Origin: Pseudomonadota bacterium
GTDB lineage: Bacteria; Pseudomonadota; Gammaproteobacteria; Burkholderiales; Gallionellaceae
Direction: 5' to 3'
Length of the DNA: 64,000 bases
Assembly (NCBI GenBank): GCA_021782995.1
Contig: JAJXUI010000011.1
Location: forward strand, 1 to 64,000
Position numbers and translations under genes: made by a program. Below are positions 45,148-53,980 of this stretch, one piece after another; the stretch's first letter is position 1, and every line of letters starts with the position of its first letter. The notes beneath the pieces were generated by a model that worked only from the letters and a program-made list of their open reading frames with translations, was not told where the DNA came from and ran no database searches.

Positions 45148-46665
45148 TCAGGCCATAAAACCAAGGTCGGTACTGCCATAGCTGCTCAGGTAGGGGAAAA
45201 CTTCCAGCACTTCTGCAGCGCTGAGGCCAAACCATTTGGCCAGGGTGCCTGCATATTCATCCACGGCAATCTGCGGGATGGTGTTGCCGGAGCCTACGTC
45301 CAGCGGATTGTCAAAAGTGCCATAGCTGGTGGTGCCGGTGACGGCGGTCATCGGGAAGGTGCCGTAAATATCGCCTGTTGATTTGCCGGGGTTGACTGCG
45401 CCGCCTATCACGAAATGATGTGAGCCCCAGCCATGGTCGGTACCATCACCATTGCTGGCAAAAGTGCGACCGAAGTCGGAAGCGGTGAAAGTGGTAACTG
45501 CGCTGCGCATGTTTGAGCTGGTGCCATCATTGACATCTACCAGGGAGCCCAATGTGGTGTCGAGATATTCAATCGCATGCGACAGCCGCGCGAAAAGGTT
45601 GGCCTGGCTGGAGGTCTGGAAGTCATGTGTGTCGAAACCGCCCAGCGTGACAAAGAAGATTTGCCGGTGTGCGCCCAGCAGGTTGCGGCCTGCGATCAGG
45701 CGCGCCACGGTCTGCATCTGCACGGCCAGCGGGTTGGTCTGCTGGGTGTTGGTATTCGGATTGAGGTAGGTGCTCGGGGCGGGCACGATCGGGGCCGTAG
45801 TCTTTGTCATTACAGATTGCAGGTTGGATTGAGCATCAATGGCACGCTGCACCACGTTGGCATGCGCAATTTCAAACAGGTTGCCGCTGGTGGGCCCTGT
45901 GGTGATTTTTTTTGTGAAATTGTCACCACTATCAATGCTGCCAAACAGGCCGTCGAATCCATTTGTTCCGCTAATGGGTACGGGAACGCCATTGTTATTG
46001 ATCTGGTACTGGTTCAGTGTTTCACCGGCGAGGAAAGTGGTGCTGCCGGCCATCGACAGCGAGGTGAAGTTGGGTGTCGTATTGCTGGACTTGATGCGGT
46101 CTGCCATGCGGCCGCCCCAGCCGTAGTTGCGTTTAGTGGTATCGGTGGATTGCCACAGTGTAGTCTGGTCGCTGTGCGAGAACAGGTTTGCAGGGCGCCA
46201 GCTGGCGTTGTTGCGATAGACGGTCTTGTCGGAGATCGGTCGGCTCAGCGTGCCAACATTGGCGATGATGGCAGCGCGACCGGCATCGAACAGGTTCTTG
46301 ATGCCTGTCAGCTGAGGGTGCAGTTTGAATTCGCGAGTACCGACGCTATCCACCTTGGTGGTGGCCGGCGTGATGGAAAGCAGGCTGCCTAGCGACAGCG
46401 CAATGGAGGAGCCATTCACGTTGCGTGCGCCAAGATAGCCGTTCCATGAGGGCGTATCCGTGGCCAGCACCATGTTGTTATGGTCATTGCCGCCGGCAAG
46501 GAAGATGCACACCAGCGCCTTGTAATCTCCGGTCAGGGTTGAAGCCATCGCGGCATTCATGCCGAACAGGTCCATCGCAAACGGGGTTGCCACGGCACTG
46601 GCAGACAGCAGGGTCGACTTCAGCAGGAATTCGCGGCGGGAGAGGTCAAATTCTTTTTTGGACAT
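45148..46665 (-). CDS. DUF1501 domain-containing protein with Tat signal
   Basis: The 505-residue protein starts with a twin-arginine signal (LSRREFLLKSTLL) and is of the DUF1501 family, which has an alkaline-phosphatase-like fold; typical pieces are VCIFLAGGNDHNNMVL, GGFDTHDFQ and DHGWGSHHFVIGG. The Asp/His residues fit a metal site. The function is unknown. In many bacteria DUF1501 genes sit next to DUF1800 genes, as here with 12 bases between them. Export in folded form suggests a metal-loaded cofactor. Confidence 0.92.
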   Translation of the reverse strand: MSKKEFDLSRREFLLKSTLLSASAVATPFAMDLFGMNAAMASTLTGDYKALVCIFLAGGNDHNNMVLATDTPSWNGYLGARNVNGSSIALSLGSLLSITPATTKVDSVGTREFKLHPQLTGIKNLFDAGRAAIIANVGTLSRPISDKTVYRNNASWRPANLFSHSDQTTLWQSTDTTKRNYGWGGRMADRIKSSNTTPNFTSLSMAGSTTFLAGETLNQYQINNNGVPVPISGTNGFDGLFGSIDSGDNFTKKITTGPTSGNLFEIAHANVVQRAIDAQSNLQSVMTKTTAPIVPAPSTYLNPNTNTQQTNPLAVQMQTVARLIAGRNLLGAHRQIFFVTLGGFDTHDFQTSSQANLFARLSHAIEYLDTTLGSLVDVNDGTSSNMRSAVTTFTASDFGRTFASNGDGTDHGWGSHHFVIGGAVNPGKSTGDIYGTFPMTAVTGTTSYGTFDNPLDVGSGNTIPQIAVDEYAGTLAKWFGLSAAEVLEVFPYLSSYGSTDLGFMA

Positions 46666-46677
46666 GATGGGCTCCTG

Positions 46678-48498
46678 TTACTTCTGGGTGATGTACTCTG
46701 GCGATGCCATGATGAGGAAAATGGCCAGGTACACCTTGTTGCCTGCGCTGTTGTTCGGGTTGGAGTTGATTGCATTCAGGATCTGCGTGCGCAATGGATT
46801 GCTCATGGTCTGTTGCATCAGCAGCAGGTCCAGGCGGTCCAGCAACAGCTCCGGCGTGCCTGCCAGCGCAAGTTCTGCCGAGTAATCTGCCTTGATTTCG
46901 CGGCCTGAGCCTGCGCCGTAGGGGATGGCATTGCGCATGTAATCGAGATAGCCGAATACGGAGGTCTCGTCAGTGATCTGGAATTCCGGTGCGAACAGGC
47001 CATTGGCATATCCCGTTACACTCGTGGTGGAGGTTAATGTCGTGTTCGGTGCCTGGTATTCGGGGCGGTAGAAATTGAATACGGAAGGCGCACGTAGTGC
47101 AGTCTGTCCGAGCGATCGCAACGGATCGTCGGTGCGGCCGAGCAGGAAATTGCCGGAGGCAGATTTTGCGCGGAAAGCGCGCATCCAGTTTGCGATGCGG
47201 ATGACAGGCTCTCGCAGTTTGCCGGCGCTGGTTGCGGTGGGCTGTGTCAGGGCTTCCGTATCGAGCAATACGGCCTTGATCACCGCTTTCATGTCGCCGC
47301 GCACACCGTTGCCATTGTCATTGAATGCCTTGGCAACGTTGTCGATATAGCTTGGGCTTGGATTGTCTGTGACCAGTCGCTGGATCAGCTGGCGACCGAT
47401 GAAAGGGCCGACATTGGGATGGTTGAACAGCACATCCAGCGCGATTTTCAGGCTGTCCTCGCCGCTGGTATTGTCCGGAATCAGCTTGCCATAGGTGGTG
47501 TCGGTATACAGCACCGACTTGGGAATTTCCAGGCTGTTGTTCGAGTCATATTTCTGCAGCAGTTCATGATATTGCGAGTAGTTCTGCATGGGCAGCCAGT
47601 CGCGGTTGGGGTCCACGCGTGAGGGATTGGTGTCGGTAATCGAAGCATTGAAGCGGTTGTTGGTTTTGTCCGGGCCCGCCCAGCTCCAGCCGGTAAATAC
47701 CTTGGCCAGCCCCTTGATGTCGTCATTGGTATACGTCGCGGTTGGCGGACTGGTGGTGTCGGAGCCATCGCGGTTGAGCTTGCGCAGGCCGATGGTAAAA
47801 AGCTGCATCACTTCACGTGCGTAATTTTCATCGGGTACGCGTGCGCCTATGGTTTTCTGGTTGCGCAGCGCGCTTAAATAAATGCCCATCATCGGGTGCA
47901 GGGTCACGGCTTCCAGCAGGTTGCGGAAATTGCCGAAGGCATTTGCACCCAGCATGTCGTAATAGCTGGCCATGCCGCGTGGCTGGCTGGCCAGGTTGTC
48001 GTTCTGGAATGACACGACGAAAATCTGCGACAGCGCAAAGGTCACACGCTGGCGCAGCTGGTCGGCACCATTGATGGCCTGTTGCCAGAACGACTGGATG
48101 AACAGCGAATCATCTATGTTGGCATTGTCCGGCAGTGTTGAAAGACCCTGGTTGACATAGGCAAAGTGCATGGTTTGCGGTTTGTCGAACTGGTCATTGA
48201 ACCAGGCACCTGAGCCTATCGTACGGATGCGGTCGATTTCGTCTATCGTCGCGCCGAAGGTGCCCTGGTTGAGAATGCGGGCAGCTTCCTTTGCGGTTGG
48301 TTGTGCGACATCCGAGGTTGTCTGTGTCTCAACGCCACAGCCGGAAAGCACGGTGGCCATCAGGGCTGCGCCTGCCAGCGTTTCCAATGTGCTGCCTTGC
48401 CTTTCCGGATTTGAGGTTGCCGAGAGTGAGTTTGCCGGGAGTGAGGTTTCTGGATGTGCACTTTCTGGGTTTGCAGCTTTGATGTCTTGGGTATCCAT
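46678..48498 (-). CDS. DUF1800 domain-containing protein with late lipobox
   Basis: The 606-residue protein carries a DUF1800 domain from about residue 65 (AARILNQGTFGATIDEIDRI, FWQQAI, YDMLGANAFGNFRNLLEAVTLHP, NYAREVMQLFTIGL). A hydrophobic stretch with the lipobox LSGC places Cys near residue 54, but it is preceded by an unusual 35-residue Asn/Pro/Ser/Glu-rich leader. GGGA nine bases before ATG 48498 supports that start, and there is no other ATG before Met48. The family is exported and of unknown function, nearly always with DUF1501. Confidence 0.9.
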   Translation of the reverse strand: MDTQDIKAANPESAHPETSLPANSLSATSNPERQGSTLETLAGAALMATVLSGCGVETQTTSDVAQPTAKEAARILNQGTFGATIDEIDRIRTIGSGAWFNDQFDKPQTMHFAYVNQGLSTLPDNANIDDSLFIQSFWQQAINGADQLRQRVTFALSQIFVVSFQNDNLASQPRGMASYYDMLGANAFGNFRNLLEAVTLHPMMGIYLSALRNQKTIGARVPDENYAREVMQLFTIGLRKLNRDGSDTTSPPTATYTNDDIKGLAKVFTGWSWAGPDKTNNRFNASITDTNPSRVDPNRDWLPMQNYSQYHELLQKYDSNNSLEIPKSVLYTDTTYGKLIPDNTSGEDSLKIALDVLFNHPNVGPFIGRQLIQRLVTDNPSPSYIDNVAKAFNDNGNGVRGDMKAVIKAVLLDTEALTQPTATSAGKLREPVIRIANWMRAFRAKSASGNFLLGRTDDPLRSLGQTALRAPSVFNFYRPEYQAPNTTLTSTTSVTGYANGLFAPEFQITDETSVFGYLDYMRNAIPYGAGSGREIKADYSAELALAGTPELLLDRLDLLLMQQTMSNPLRTQILNAINSNPNNSAGNKVYLAIFLIMASPEYITQK

Positions 48499-48524
48499 GA
48501 CTATTTCCCTTTTATCACGGGTAT

Positions 48525-49220
48525 TCAGAAACGATACAGTGCGGCGAGATAAGTGGTGCGTTCAGCGCCCACCACGTTCACGCCCAGCCTGACGGTTGCA
48601 CTCTGGCTGACATCCACATGCACGCCAGCGCCACCGGTCACGCCGGTTTTGGTCGTGGTGGTGATGAAAGTCGAGGGTTGGGTGGAAGGCGGCAGTCCTG
48701 GATCGTTGGTGGTGAGTTTGTCGGTTGTTCGCGCATAGCCAACCTTGACATAGAGCGCCATCGGTCCCATGTCGCTGAAACGGACCGGGAACATCCACAG
48801 CGAGGAGGCTCCCAGGCGGTTTTTTTCGGCAATCGTCGTGGTCGTTGCGCGTGTATAGATCGGGTCAAAGTAATCGTAGCTGATTTCCATGCCGACCATT
48901 TTTGTGAACTGGTAACCCATCACTGCGCCGACACTGGAATCACCCAGCTGTGCACCGAGATAGAAGCCGGTTGCGATACCCGTGACAGGCCCTGTTTTGG
49001 CGGGCGCAGTGACTCCCGGTGCAGAGGACCGGGTAACCGTCTCGGCGGCTGCAATGCGCACAGGGTAGCCAGGTTCAGTGGCCTGGGCTTTGCTGGTAAT
49101 TTCAGTCGCAGCCGTTGCTGATACCGCTGTGTTGGCGGAAGCTCTGGAGATCAGTTTTGCTGCTTGTGCCTGGGGGGTCGATGCCAGGGCCAGGATTGTG
49201 ATCAGCGTTGTTGTTTTCAT
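48525..49220 (-). CDS. Outer-membrane beta-barrel protein, paralogue of the next gene upstream
   Basis: From ATG 49220 the product has 231 residues with a signal peptide (LITILALASTPQAQA), a linker of about 65 residues rich in Ala and Thr, and an eight-strand OmpA-like barrel ending in Arg-Phe. Alternating hydrophobic strands (YLGAQLGDSSVGAVMGYQF, ALYVKVGYART) and the C-terminal Phe support outer-membrane insertion. It aligns end to end with the 166-residue neighbour. It lies 26 bases before the DUF1800 gene. A longer start at 49229 is possible. Confidence 0.78.
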   Translation of the reverse strand: MKTTTLITILALASTPQAQAAKLISRASANTAVSATAATEITSKAQATEPGYPVRIAAAETVTRSSAPGVTAPAKTGPVTGIATGFYLGAQLGDSSVGAVMGYQFTKMVGMEISYDYFDPIYTRATTTTIAEKNRLGASSLWMFPVRFSDMGPMALYVKVGYARTTDKLTTNDPGLPPSTQPSTFITTTTKTGVTGGAGVHVDVSQSATVRLGVNVVGAERTTYLAALYRF

Positions 49221-49259
49221 GTCGAACATTGTCGTCTCGCGCGGTGAATGGGGTCGGGA

Positions 49260-49760
49260 TCAGAATTTGAAAATGGCGCTCACATACACAGAACGGTCCG
49301 GGCCGAATACATCAATGCCTGCCCGGCCGCTCAAGTGCTCATAAAAGTCATACTGGGCGCCAACACCAAAGCGTCCGCGGTTGGTGTAGTTTGTATAACT
49401 GCCACTGTAGGTGACGGAAGAGGGAAAGCTGTAAGTCACTTCCTGGATCGTGCGTTCATAGCCCACTTTGCCGAAAAAGAAATAGGGTGAGCCACCCGCC
49501 AGTTTCATTGGAACCATATAAAGTGCGGACAGTCCCATTGCCAGGATCTGTGTTTCGTTGGTGGCACCCGCCTGGTTGATGGTGGTGACATATCGGCTGG
49601 CGTGGCCTTCAACGGCCCAGTTTTTGTCGATCTGGTAACCGACCAGCCCGGTTGTGGTGTTGTTGTCGAGCTGTGCGCCTGCATATAGTGGGGTATATGC
49701 AGCCTGTGCCGGCATACTCATGGATAGCATGAGTAACCCGGCAACATGGATTTGTTTCAT
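49260..49760 (-). CDS. Small outer-membrane beta-barrel protein
   Basis: The 166-residue protein has a signal peptide (LLMLSMSMPAQAA) and an OmpA/OmpW-like eight-strand pattern with C-terminal Phe (SVYVSAIFKF). Shared pieces with the downstream paralogue are YAGAQL, FGKVGYERT and DVFGPDRS. It is the first gene of the five-gene operon leading to DUF1800, DUF1501 and the heme-motif lipoprotein. No ligand can be inferred. Confidence 0.78.
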   Translation of the reverse strand: MKQIHVAGLLMLSMSMPAQAAYTPLYAGAQLDNNTTTGLVGYQIDKNWAVEGHASRYVTTINQAGATNETQILAMGLSALYMVPMKLAGGSPYFFFGKVGYERTIQEVTYSFPSSVTYSGSYTNYTNRGRFGVGAQYDFYEHLSGRAGIDVFGPDRSVYVSAIFKF

Positions 49761-49871
49761 AAATTCTCCCTTGATGTACTCACGGTACTGTGCTTTTCCA
49801 GTGCGAATTATTGATTAAGCCGCAGCATGGTAATTAATAAATCGGAAGGGGACAACTTTATAAAGCAAAAT

Positions 49872-49898
49872 ACCAAGGATGTGCGCCAACTCCTTGGT
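49872..49898. promoter_or_regulatory. Inverted repeat upstream of the barrel/DUF1800/DUF1501 operon
   Basis: ACCAAGGA (49872-49879) and TCCTTGGT (49891-49898) are perfect inverted halves around 11 bases, some 110-140 bases before the first barrel gene. TATAAAG on the minus strand near 49862 could be a -10, so an operator role is possible. Confidence 0.4.
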
Positions 49899-49990
49899 GT
49901 AAAGGAATATGTGGTTTTTTGCTGGTGGAGATGGAGTGGTTGGGGTTTGGCAAGCGTCTTCGTCGGGGGCGGGTGCTAAACAATGTTATA

Positions 49991-50006
49991 ATAAGCATTC
50001 GCTTAT
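49991..50006 (+). promoter_or_regulatory. Palindrome in the glutaredoxin promoter region
   Basis: ATAAGC-ATTC-GCTTAT is a perfect inverted repeat 33 bases before ATG 50039. A TATAAT overlaps its left edge (49987-49992), so it would cover the start of transcription. Confidence 0.45.
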
Positions 50007-50038
50007 ATTTTTCAATGCTTTGATTATATTTGGTTATT

Positions 50039-50422
50039 ATGAGATTTTTGATACGCTATTTTTTTCGTAGCATCCGCTTGATGCTGCACCCATTCATGCT
50101 GTTGTGGGAAAAGCTGACTACGCCCAAGGGTATGATCCGCTCGCCGGAAGTCCAGCAGGTTGTGGACCGTCAGACGAGTCATCTGGTGATGTACCAGTTC
50201 AGGACATGCCCGTTCTGCATCAAGGCCAGACGCGAAATGCGCAGGCTGTCATTGAATATTGAATTACGCGATGCGCAGCATGATCAGCAGAATCGGCAGG
50301 CCCTGTTGCAGGGCGGGGGCAGGATACAAGTGCCCTGCCTGAAAATTACTGATGCGCAAGGAAAAGAGGAGTGGCTTTACGAAAGTGGTGCCATCATCCA
50401 GTATCTGCAGCGTTTCGCCTGA
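50039..50422 (+). CDS. Membrane-associated glutaredoxin-like protein
   Basis: The 127-residue protein has a basic amphipathic or membrane-anchoring N-terminus (FLIRYFFRSIRLMLHPFMLL) and a glutaredoxin/GST N-terminal fold with the active site CPFC near residue 58 (YQFRTCPFC). VPCLKI gives the cis-proline (residue near 100) and YESGAIIQYLQ the C-terminal glutathione-binding part. It should reduce disulfides or glutathionylated proteins at the inner face of the membrane. A longer frame begins at TTG 50030. It converges with an MFS gene eight bases away. Confidence 0.85.
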   Translation: MRFLIRYFFRSIRLMLHPFMLLWEKLTTPKGMIRSPEVQQVVDRQTSHLVMYQFRTCPFCIKARREMRRLSLNIELRDAQHDQQNRQALLQGGGRIQVPCLKITDAQGKEEWLYESGAIIQYLQRFA

Positions 50423-50430
50423 AATCGGGT

Positions 50431-51723
50431 TCAGGACTCGGGCATGGCGGCAGCCTGCATGCCGCGCCTGACGTTCACTCCAAAAAGAACCAGCAGGCCG
50501 GCCACAAAGAATCCGCCGGTGATGAGGATTGCGAGGCGGTGATTACCCGCTGACATCCAGCTGACCAGGCCATAGGTCATCGGGCCGATGATGGCGGAAA
50601 ATTTCACTGCCATGCCCCATAGCCCGAAAAACTCTGCACGGCGTGCGGTCGGACTCAAAAGCCCGACCAGTGCGCGGCCGGCAGACTGGCTGGAACCCAT
50701 GCATAGCCCGGCAAGATTTGCCGCCGCCCAGAACTGACCCGGTCCTTCCGCCGTCCATGCCAGCAGCACCATCACGATCCAGCCGATCAAGGTCAGCGCA
50801 ATCGCCTGAATATGTCCGATACGGTCCTGCAGGTGGCCAAACAGGAAGGCGCCGATTGCCGCGGTGATGTTCACCACGAAGATCAGTTGTATGGTCTGGG
50901 CGGTCGTGAAGTGCATGGCCTGTTGCGCGTAGATTGCAGCCAGCGTGATCACGGTGTTGATGCCTGCATGGTAAAGCACCGTGCAGATCAGGAAACGGCG
51001 CAGGTCGGCATATAGCCTTGCATGACGCAGGGTATGCGCCAGGCGGGTAAAGGACTCTTGCAACGGGGTTTTGCTTTGCAGGTGGGGTTGCGCGACGGCG
51101 CGTTCCTTCATGAAGAGGAAGGTCGGCAGGCTGGACAGTGCAAACAGCACAGCAGTGATCAGCATCGTCACCGGCACGAAATCCTGCGCATGCCGGCCTT
51201 GCCCTTGCGCCCAGGTAACATAGGCAAGGCATGCGCCGAGGCTGACCAGCCCGCCGATGTAACCCAGGCTCCAGCCCCAGCCGGAGACCTTGCCCATCGC
51301 CTGTTCATTCGCCAGTTCCGGCAGGAAGGCGGCAATCAGGTTTTCACCGCTACCGTAGAAGAAGTTTGACAGCACGATCAGCGGCACTGCGAGCCACAGC
51401 CCGCCGGGCCCCGTGAAAAAAAGCAGTGAAGTGAACAGCACGCAGCCTGCCGTGGTCAGCAACAGCAGTTTTTTCTTGGCCGCATACGCATCTGCATAGG
51501 CGCCAATCACGGGCGCCATGAACATGATCATGGCGTAAGACACCGCCAGGGCCAGTGTCCAGGCGAAAGTGGCCCATGGTGCATCGCCGGCAATGACGCT
51601 GACGAAATACGCATTGAAGATCGCAGTGATCACCACGGTGGTATAGCCCGAATTGGCGAAGTCATACATGGCCCATGACCACACTTCCTTGGGGGTAACG
51701 TTGGCTGCCAGGGATTTTTGCAT
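50431..51723 (-). CDS. MFS transporter, UMF1 family
   Basis: From ATG 51723 the product has 430 residues with about 12 helices. The N-terminus reads KEVWSWAMYDFANSGYTTVV, the hallmark of the UMF1/BtlA group, and AFLPELANEQAMGKVSGWGWSLGYIGG (only its core is quoted) is also typical. Substrates are not firmly known. Upstream ATG codons at 51753 and 51834 are in frame but less well supported. It is divergent from the GGDEF-EAL gene at 51870. Confidence 0.85.
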   Translation of the reverse strand: MQKSLAANVTPKEVWSWAMYDFANSGYTTVVITAIFNAYFVSVIAGDAPWATFAWTLALAVSYAMIMFMAPVIGAYADAYAAKKKLLLLTTAGCVLFTSLLFFTGPGGLWLAVPLIVLSNFFYGSGENLIAAFLPELANEQAMGKVSGWGWSLGYIGGLVSLGACLAYVTWAQGQGRHAQDFVPVTMLITAVLFALSSLPTFLFMKERAVAQPHLQSKTPLQESFTRLAHTLRHARLYADLRRFLICTVLYHAGINTVITLAAIYAQQAMHFTTAQTIQLIFVVNITAAIGAFLFGHLQDRIGHIQAIALTLIGWIVMVLLAWTAEGPGQFWAAANLAGLCMGSSQSAGRALVGLLSPTARRAEFFGLWGMAVKFSAIIGPMTYGLVSWMSAGNHRLAILITGGFFVAGLLVLFGVNVRRGMQAAAMPES

Positions 51724-51869
51724 GTCGGATTCCGAATATTTTGGGTGCGGCATTGTCAACGATCGCATATCTTGCTGTAAAGCCGGGATTCCCCGCTTTG
51801 CCAAACTTGTGCTGTGCGCTATCCTGTCAGACATTGTTCCGTTCCTGAATACTGTTACTGCTGTACCTT

Positions 51870-53930
51870 ATGTCCATCGCCGCCCTCAGACTGAAACTGG
51901 CATCCCTGCCCGAACCCATGCGCATCGGCATCGGCCTGGGCCTGGGCTTTGGCGTGACCCTGCTGCTTGTGGTGCTGGTGATGATCGCCGGCTTTGGCTA
52001 CATGGCGAGCGTGCATCAGGACCTGAAGAGAATCACGCTGGTCAGCAATGTGAAAATCGAGCTGGCGCACAAGATGGAATATGCACAGCGCGACCGAGCC
52101 GTGCACATGAGTGCGCTGGCTTACCTGTCTGATCCTTTCGAGCGTGATGAGGAGCTGCAGCAGTTTCAGCAGAGCGCAAGCGAGTTTGTCAGTGCATGGC
52201 AGCAGTTTCAGCAGATGCAGCTGAATGAAGAGGAGAAGCAGCTGGTCGGCAGGCTTAATTTGTTGCTGGCGCGACGCAACACCCTGGTCAACCAGGCGAT
52301 CGCGAGGTCGGAGAAATCGAGCGGGCTGGCGTTTGCCAATTACATGCGCAAAGTGGTACTGCCAGGGCAGCAGGTGATAGCAGGCGAGCTGGACAAGCTG
52401 ATGGAATTGCAGCAGAAACAGCTGCAGGCAGCGGTAGAGGGTTCGGAAAACTCCTATGCGCGCGCGCGAGGAATACTGCTGTTGCTGTGCAGCCTGACGA
52501 TCGTGATCGGCATTTTTGTCGCGATCTTTGTCTTGAGGCAGGTCATGCGGCAGTCACGCGAGCTGGAGTACAAGGCCCTGTTTGATGACTTGACCGGGCT
52601 GCCTAACCGTTCGATGTTCTTTGACCGCCTGCAACAGGCCGAGCGACAGTTTGAGGTGGAGCATAAGCCATTTTCCATTGCCGTGCTGGACCTGGACCGC
52701 TTCAAGGAGGTGAATGACCAACATGGCCACCATACGGGCGACCTGTTGCTCAAGCATGTGGCAGAACGGATGACCGGCCTGATGCGCCGCACCGATACCG
52801 TGGCGCGCATGGGCGGGGACGAGTTCATGCTGCTGTTGCCGGCAGTTTCTGCTGACAATGCGCAGAGAATCGTGAAGAAGCTTTATGAAACCCTGAACCA
52901 GCAGGTGGTGCTGGAGGGTGTGATCGTGGATGTGGCCTGTTCCATGGGCATTGCGACCTATCCCGATCATGAAACCGATGTACGGCAGCTATTGCTGAAG
53001 GCAGACATCGCAATGTACGCAGCCAAGCGTGCCAATGTCGGCTTCCGCATCTTCTCGCCGGAAATCGAGCTCTTGGAAGCGCGCAATACCGAATTGCAGA
53101 ACGAGCTGCGCCAGGGCATCGGCAATGGCGAATTGTTCGTCCAGTACCAGCCCAAGATCAGCCATCACACCGGCAGCATTACCGGTGTGGAGGTACTGGT
53201 GCGCTGGCAGCATCCGCGACGGGGGTTGATCCCGCCGGATGAATTCGTGCCGATGGCGGAAGCCACCGGACTGATCCAGCCGCTGGCTTTCTGGGTGTTG
53301 CACGAGGCAATGCAGCAATGCGTGAAATGGCGCGAGGCGGGGCATACCTTCAAGGTGGCATTCAACCTTTCCACGCGTAATTTGCTGGATGGCGACTTGC
53401 CCGGACGGATTGAGGAAATGCTGCAGGCAAGCCAGGTGCAGCCGGACTGGCTGGTGTTCGAGATTACAGAAAGTGCGGTGATGGCAGAGCCTTTGCGTGC
53501 GCTGGAAACCCTGACCCGTCTGCACCGCATGGGCATCCAGCTGTCGCTGGACGATTTTGGCACAGGATACTCTTCGCTTTCCTACCTGAAAAAATTGCCG
53601 GTCAGCGAAATCAAGATCGACAAATCTTTCGTCAAGGACATGGAGCTGGACGCAAACGATACGGTGATCGTACGTTCCACCATTGCCCTTGGCCACAACC
53701 TCGGGATGCAGGTCGTGGCAGAGGGCGTGGAAAGCCGGGAGAGCTGGGATTTGCTGACGGCGATGGGTTGCGATGCGTCGCAAGGATATTACATGGCGCG
53801 CCCGATGCGGGCTGCAGATCTGGAAAAGTGGCTGGCTTCATCGCCATGGGCAGAGGCCAAGGTGGATATCCCCGGCGTATACAGCGGGGCGGAGCGGCGC
53901 AAGAGTGTGCGCTTGCCGAAAATCAAGTAA
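51870..53930 (+). CDS. Membrane GGDEF-EAL protein with periplasmic four-helix sensor
   Basis: The 686-residue protein has membrane helices at about 22-50 and 200-222 flanking a helical periplasmic sensor of the chemoreceptor four-helix type. GGDEF is intact (RMGGDEFMLL near 314) with the inhibitory site RRTD before it. The EAL motif reads EVL (VEVLVRW near 441), a common active variant, and the rest is intact (NLSTRN, EITESA, LDDFGTGYSSLSYL, AEGVESRE). It probably switches between making and breaking c-di-GMP. The ATG has no clear ribosome binding site. Confidence 0.92.
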   Translation: MSIAALRLKLASLPEPMRIGIGLGLGFGVTLLLVVLVMIAGFGYMASVHQDLKRITLVSNVKIELAHKMEYAQRDRAVHMSALAYLSDPFERDEELQQFQQSASEFVSAWQQFQQMQLNEEEKQLVGRLNLLLARRNTLVNQAIARSEKSSGLAFANYMRKVVLPGQQVIAGELDKLMELQQKQLQAAVEGSENSYARARGILLLLCSLTIVIGIFVAIFVLRQVMRQSRELEYKALFDDLTGLPNRSMFFDRLQQAERQFEVEHKPFSIAVLDLDRFKEVNDQHGHHTGDLLLKHVAERMTGLMRRTDTVARMGGDEFMLLLPAVSADNAQRIVKKLYETLNQQVVLEGVIVDVACSMGIATYPDHETDVRQLLLKADIAMYAAKRANVGFRIFSPEIELLEARNTELQNELRQGIGNGELFVQYQPKISHHTGSITGVEVLVRWQHPRRGLIPPDEFVPMAEATGLIQPLAFWVLHEAMQQCVKWREAGHTFKVAFNLSTRNLLDGDLPGRIEEMLQASQVQPDWLVFEITESAVMAEPLRALETLTRLHRMGIQLSLDDFGTGYSSLSYLKKLPVSEIKIDKSFVKDMELDANDTVIVRSTIALGHNLGMQVVAEGVESRESWDLLTAMGCDASQGYYMARPMRAADLEKWLASSPWAEAKVDIPGVYSGAERRKSVRLPKIK

Positions 53931-53931
53931 G

Positions 53932-53948
53932 ATATTGAATATATTATT
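53932..53948 (-). repeat. Exact copy of the AT-rich element (inverted) between GGDEF-EAL and lnt genes
   Basis: The minus strand reads AATAATATATTCAATAT, 17 bases identical to the copy at 22523. It starts two bases after the GGDEF-EAL stop codon. Confidence 0.6.
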
Positions 53949-53980
53949 TTAATTTATACTTTCTGCGGTATGTTCCTGTC

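Noticed and set aside
49760-49990. Possible sigma-54 promoter (TGGCGC and TTGG) before the barrel operon
   Set aside because: The spacing is one base too long and the -12 element is TTGG rather than TTGC.
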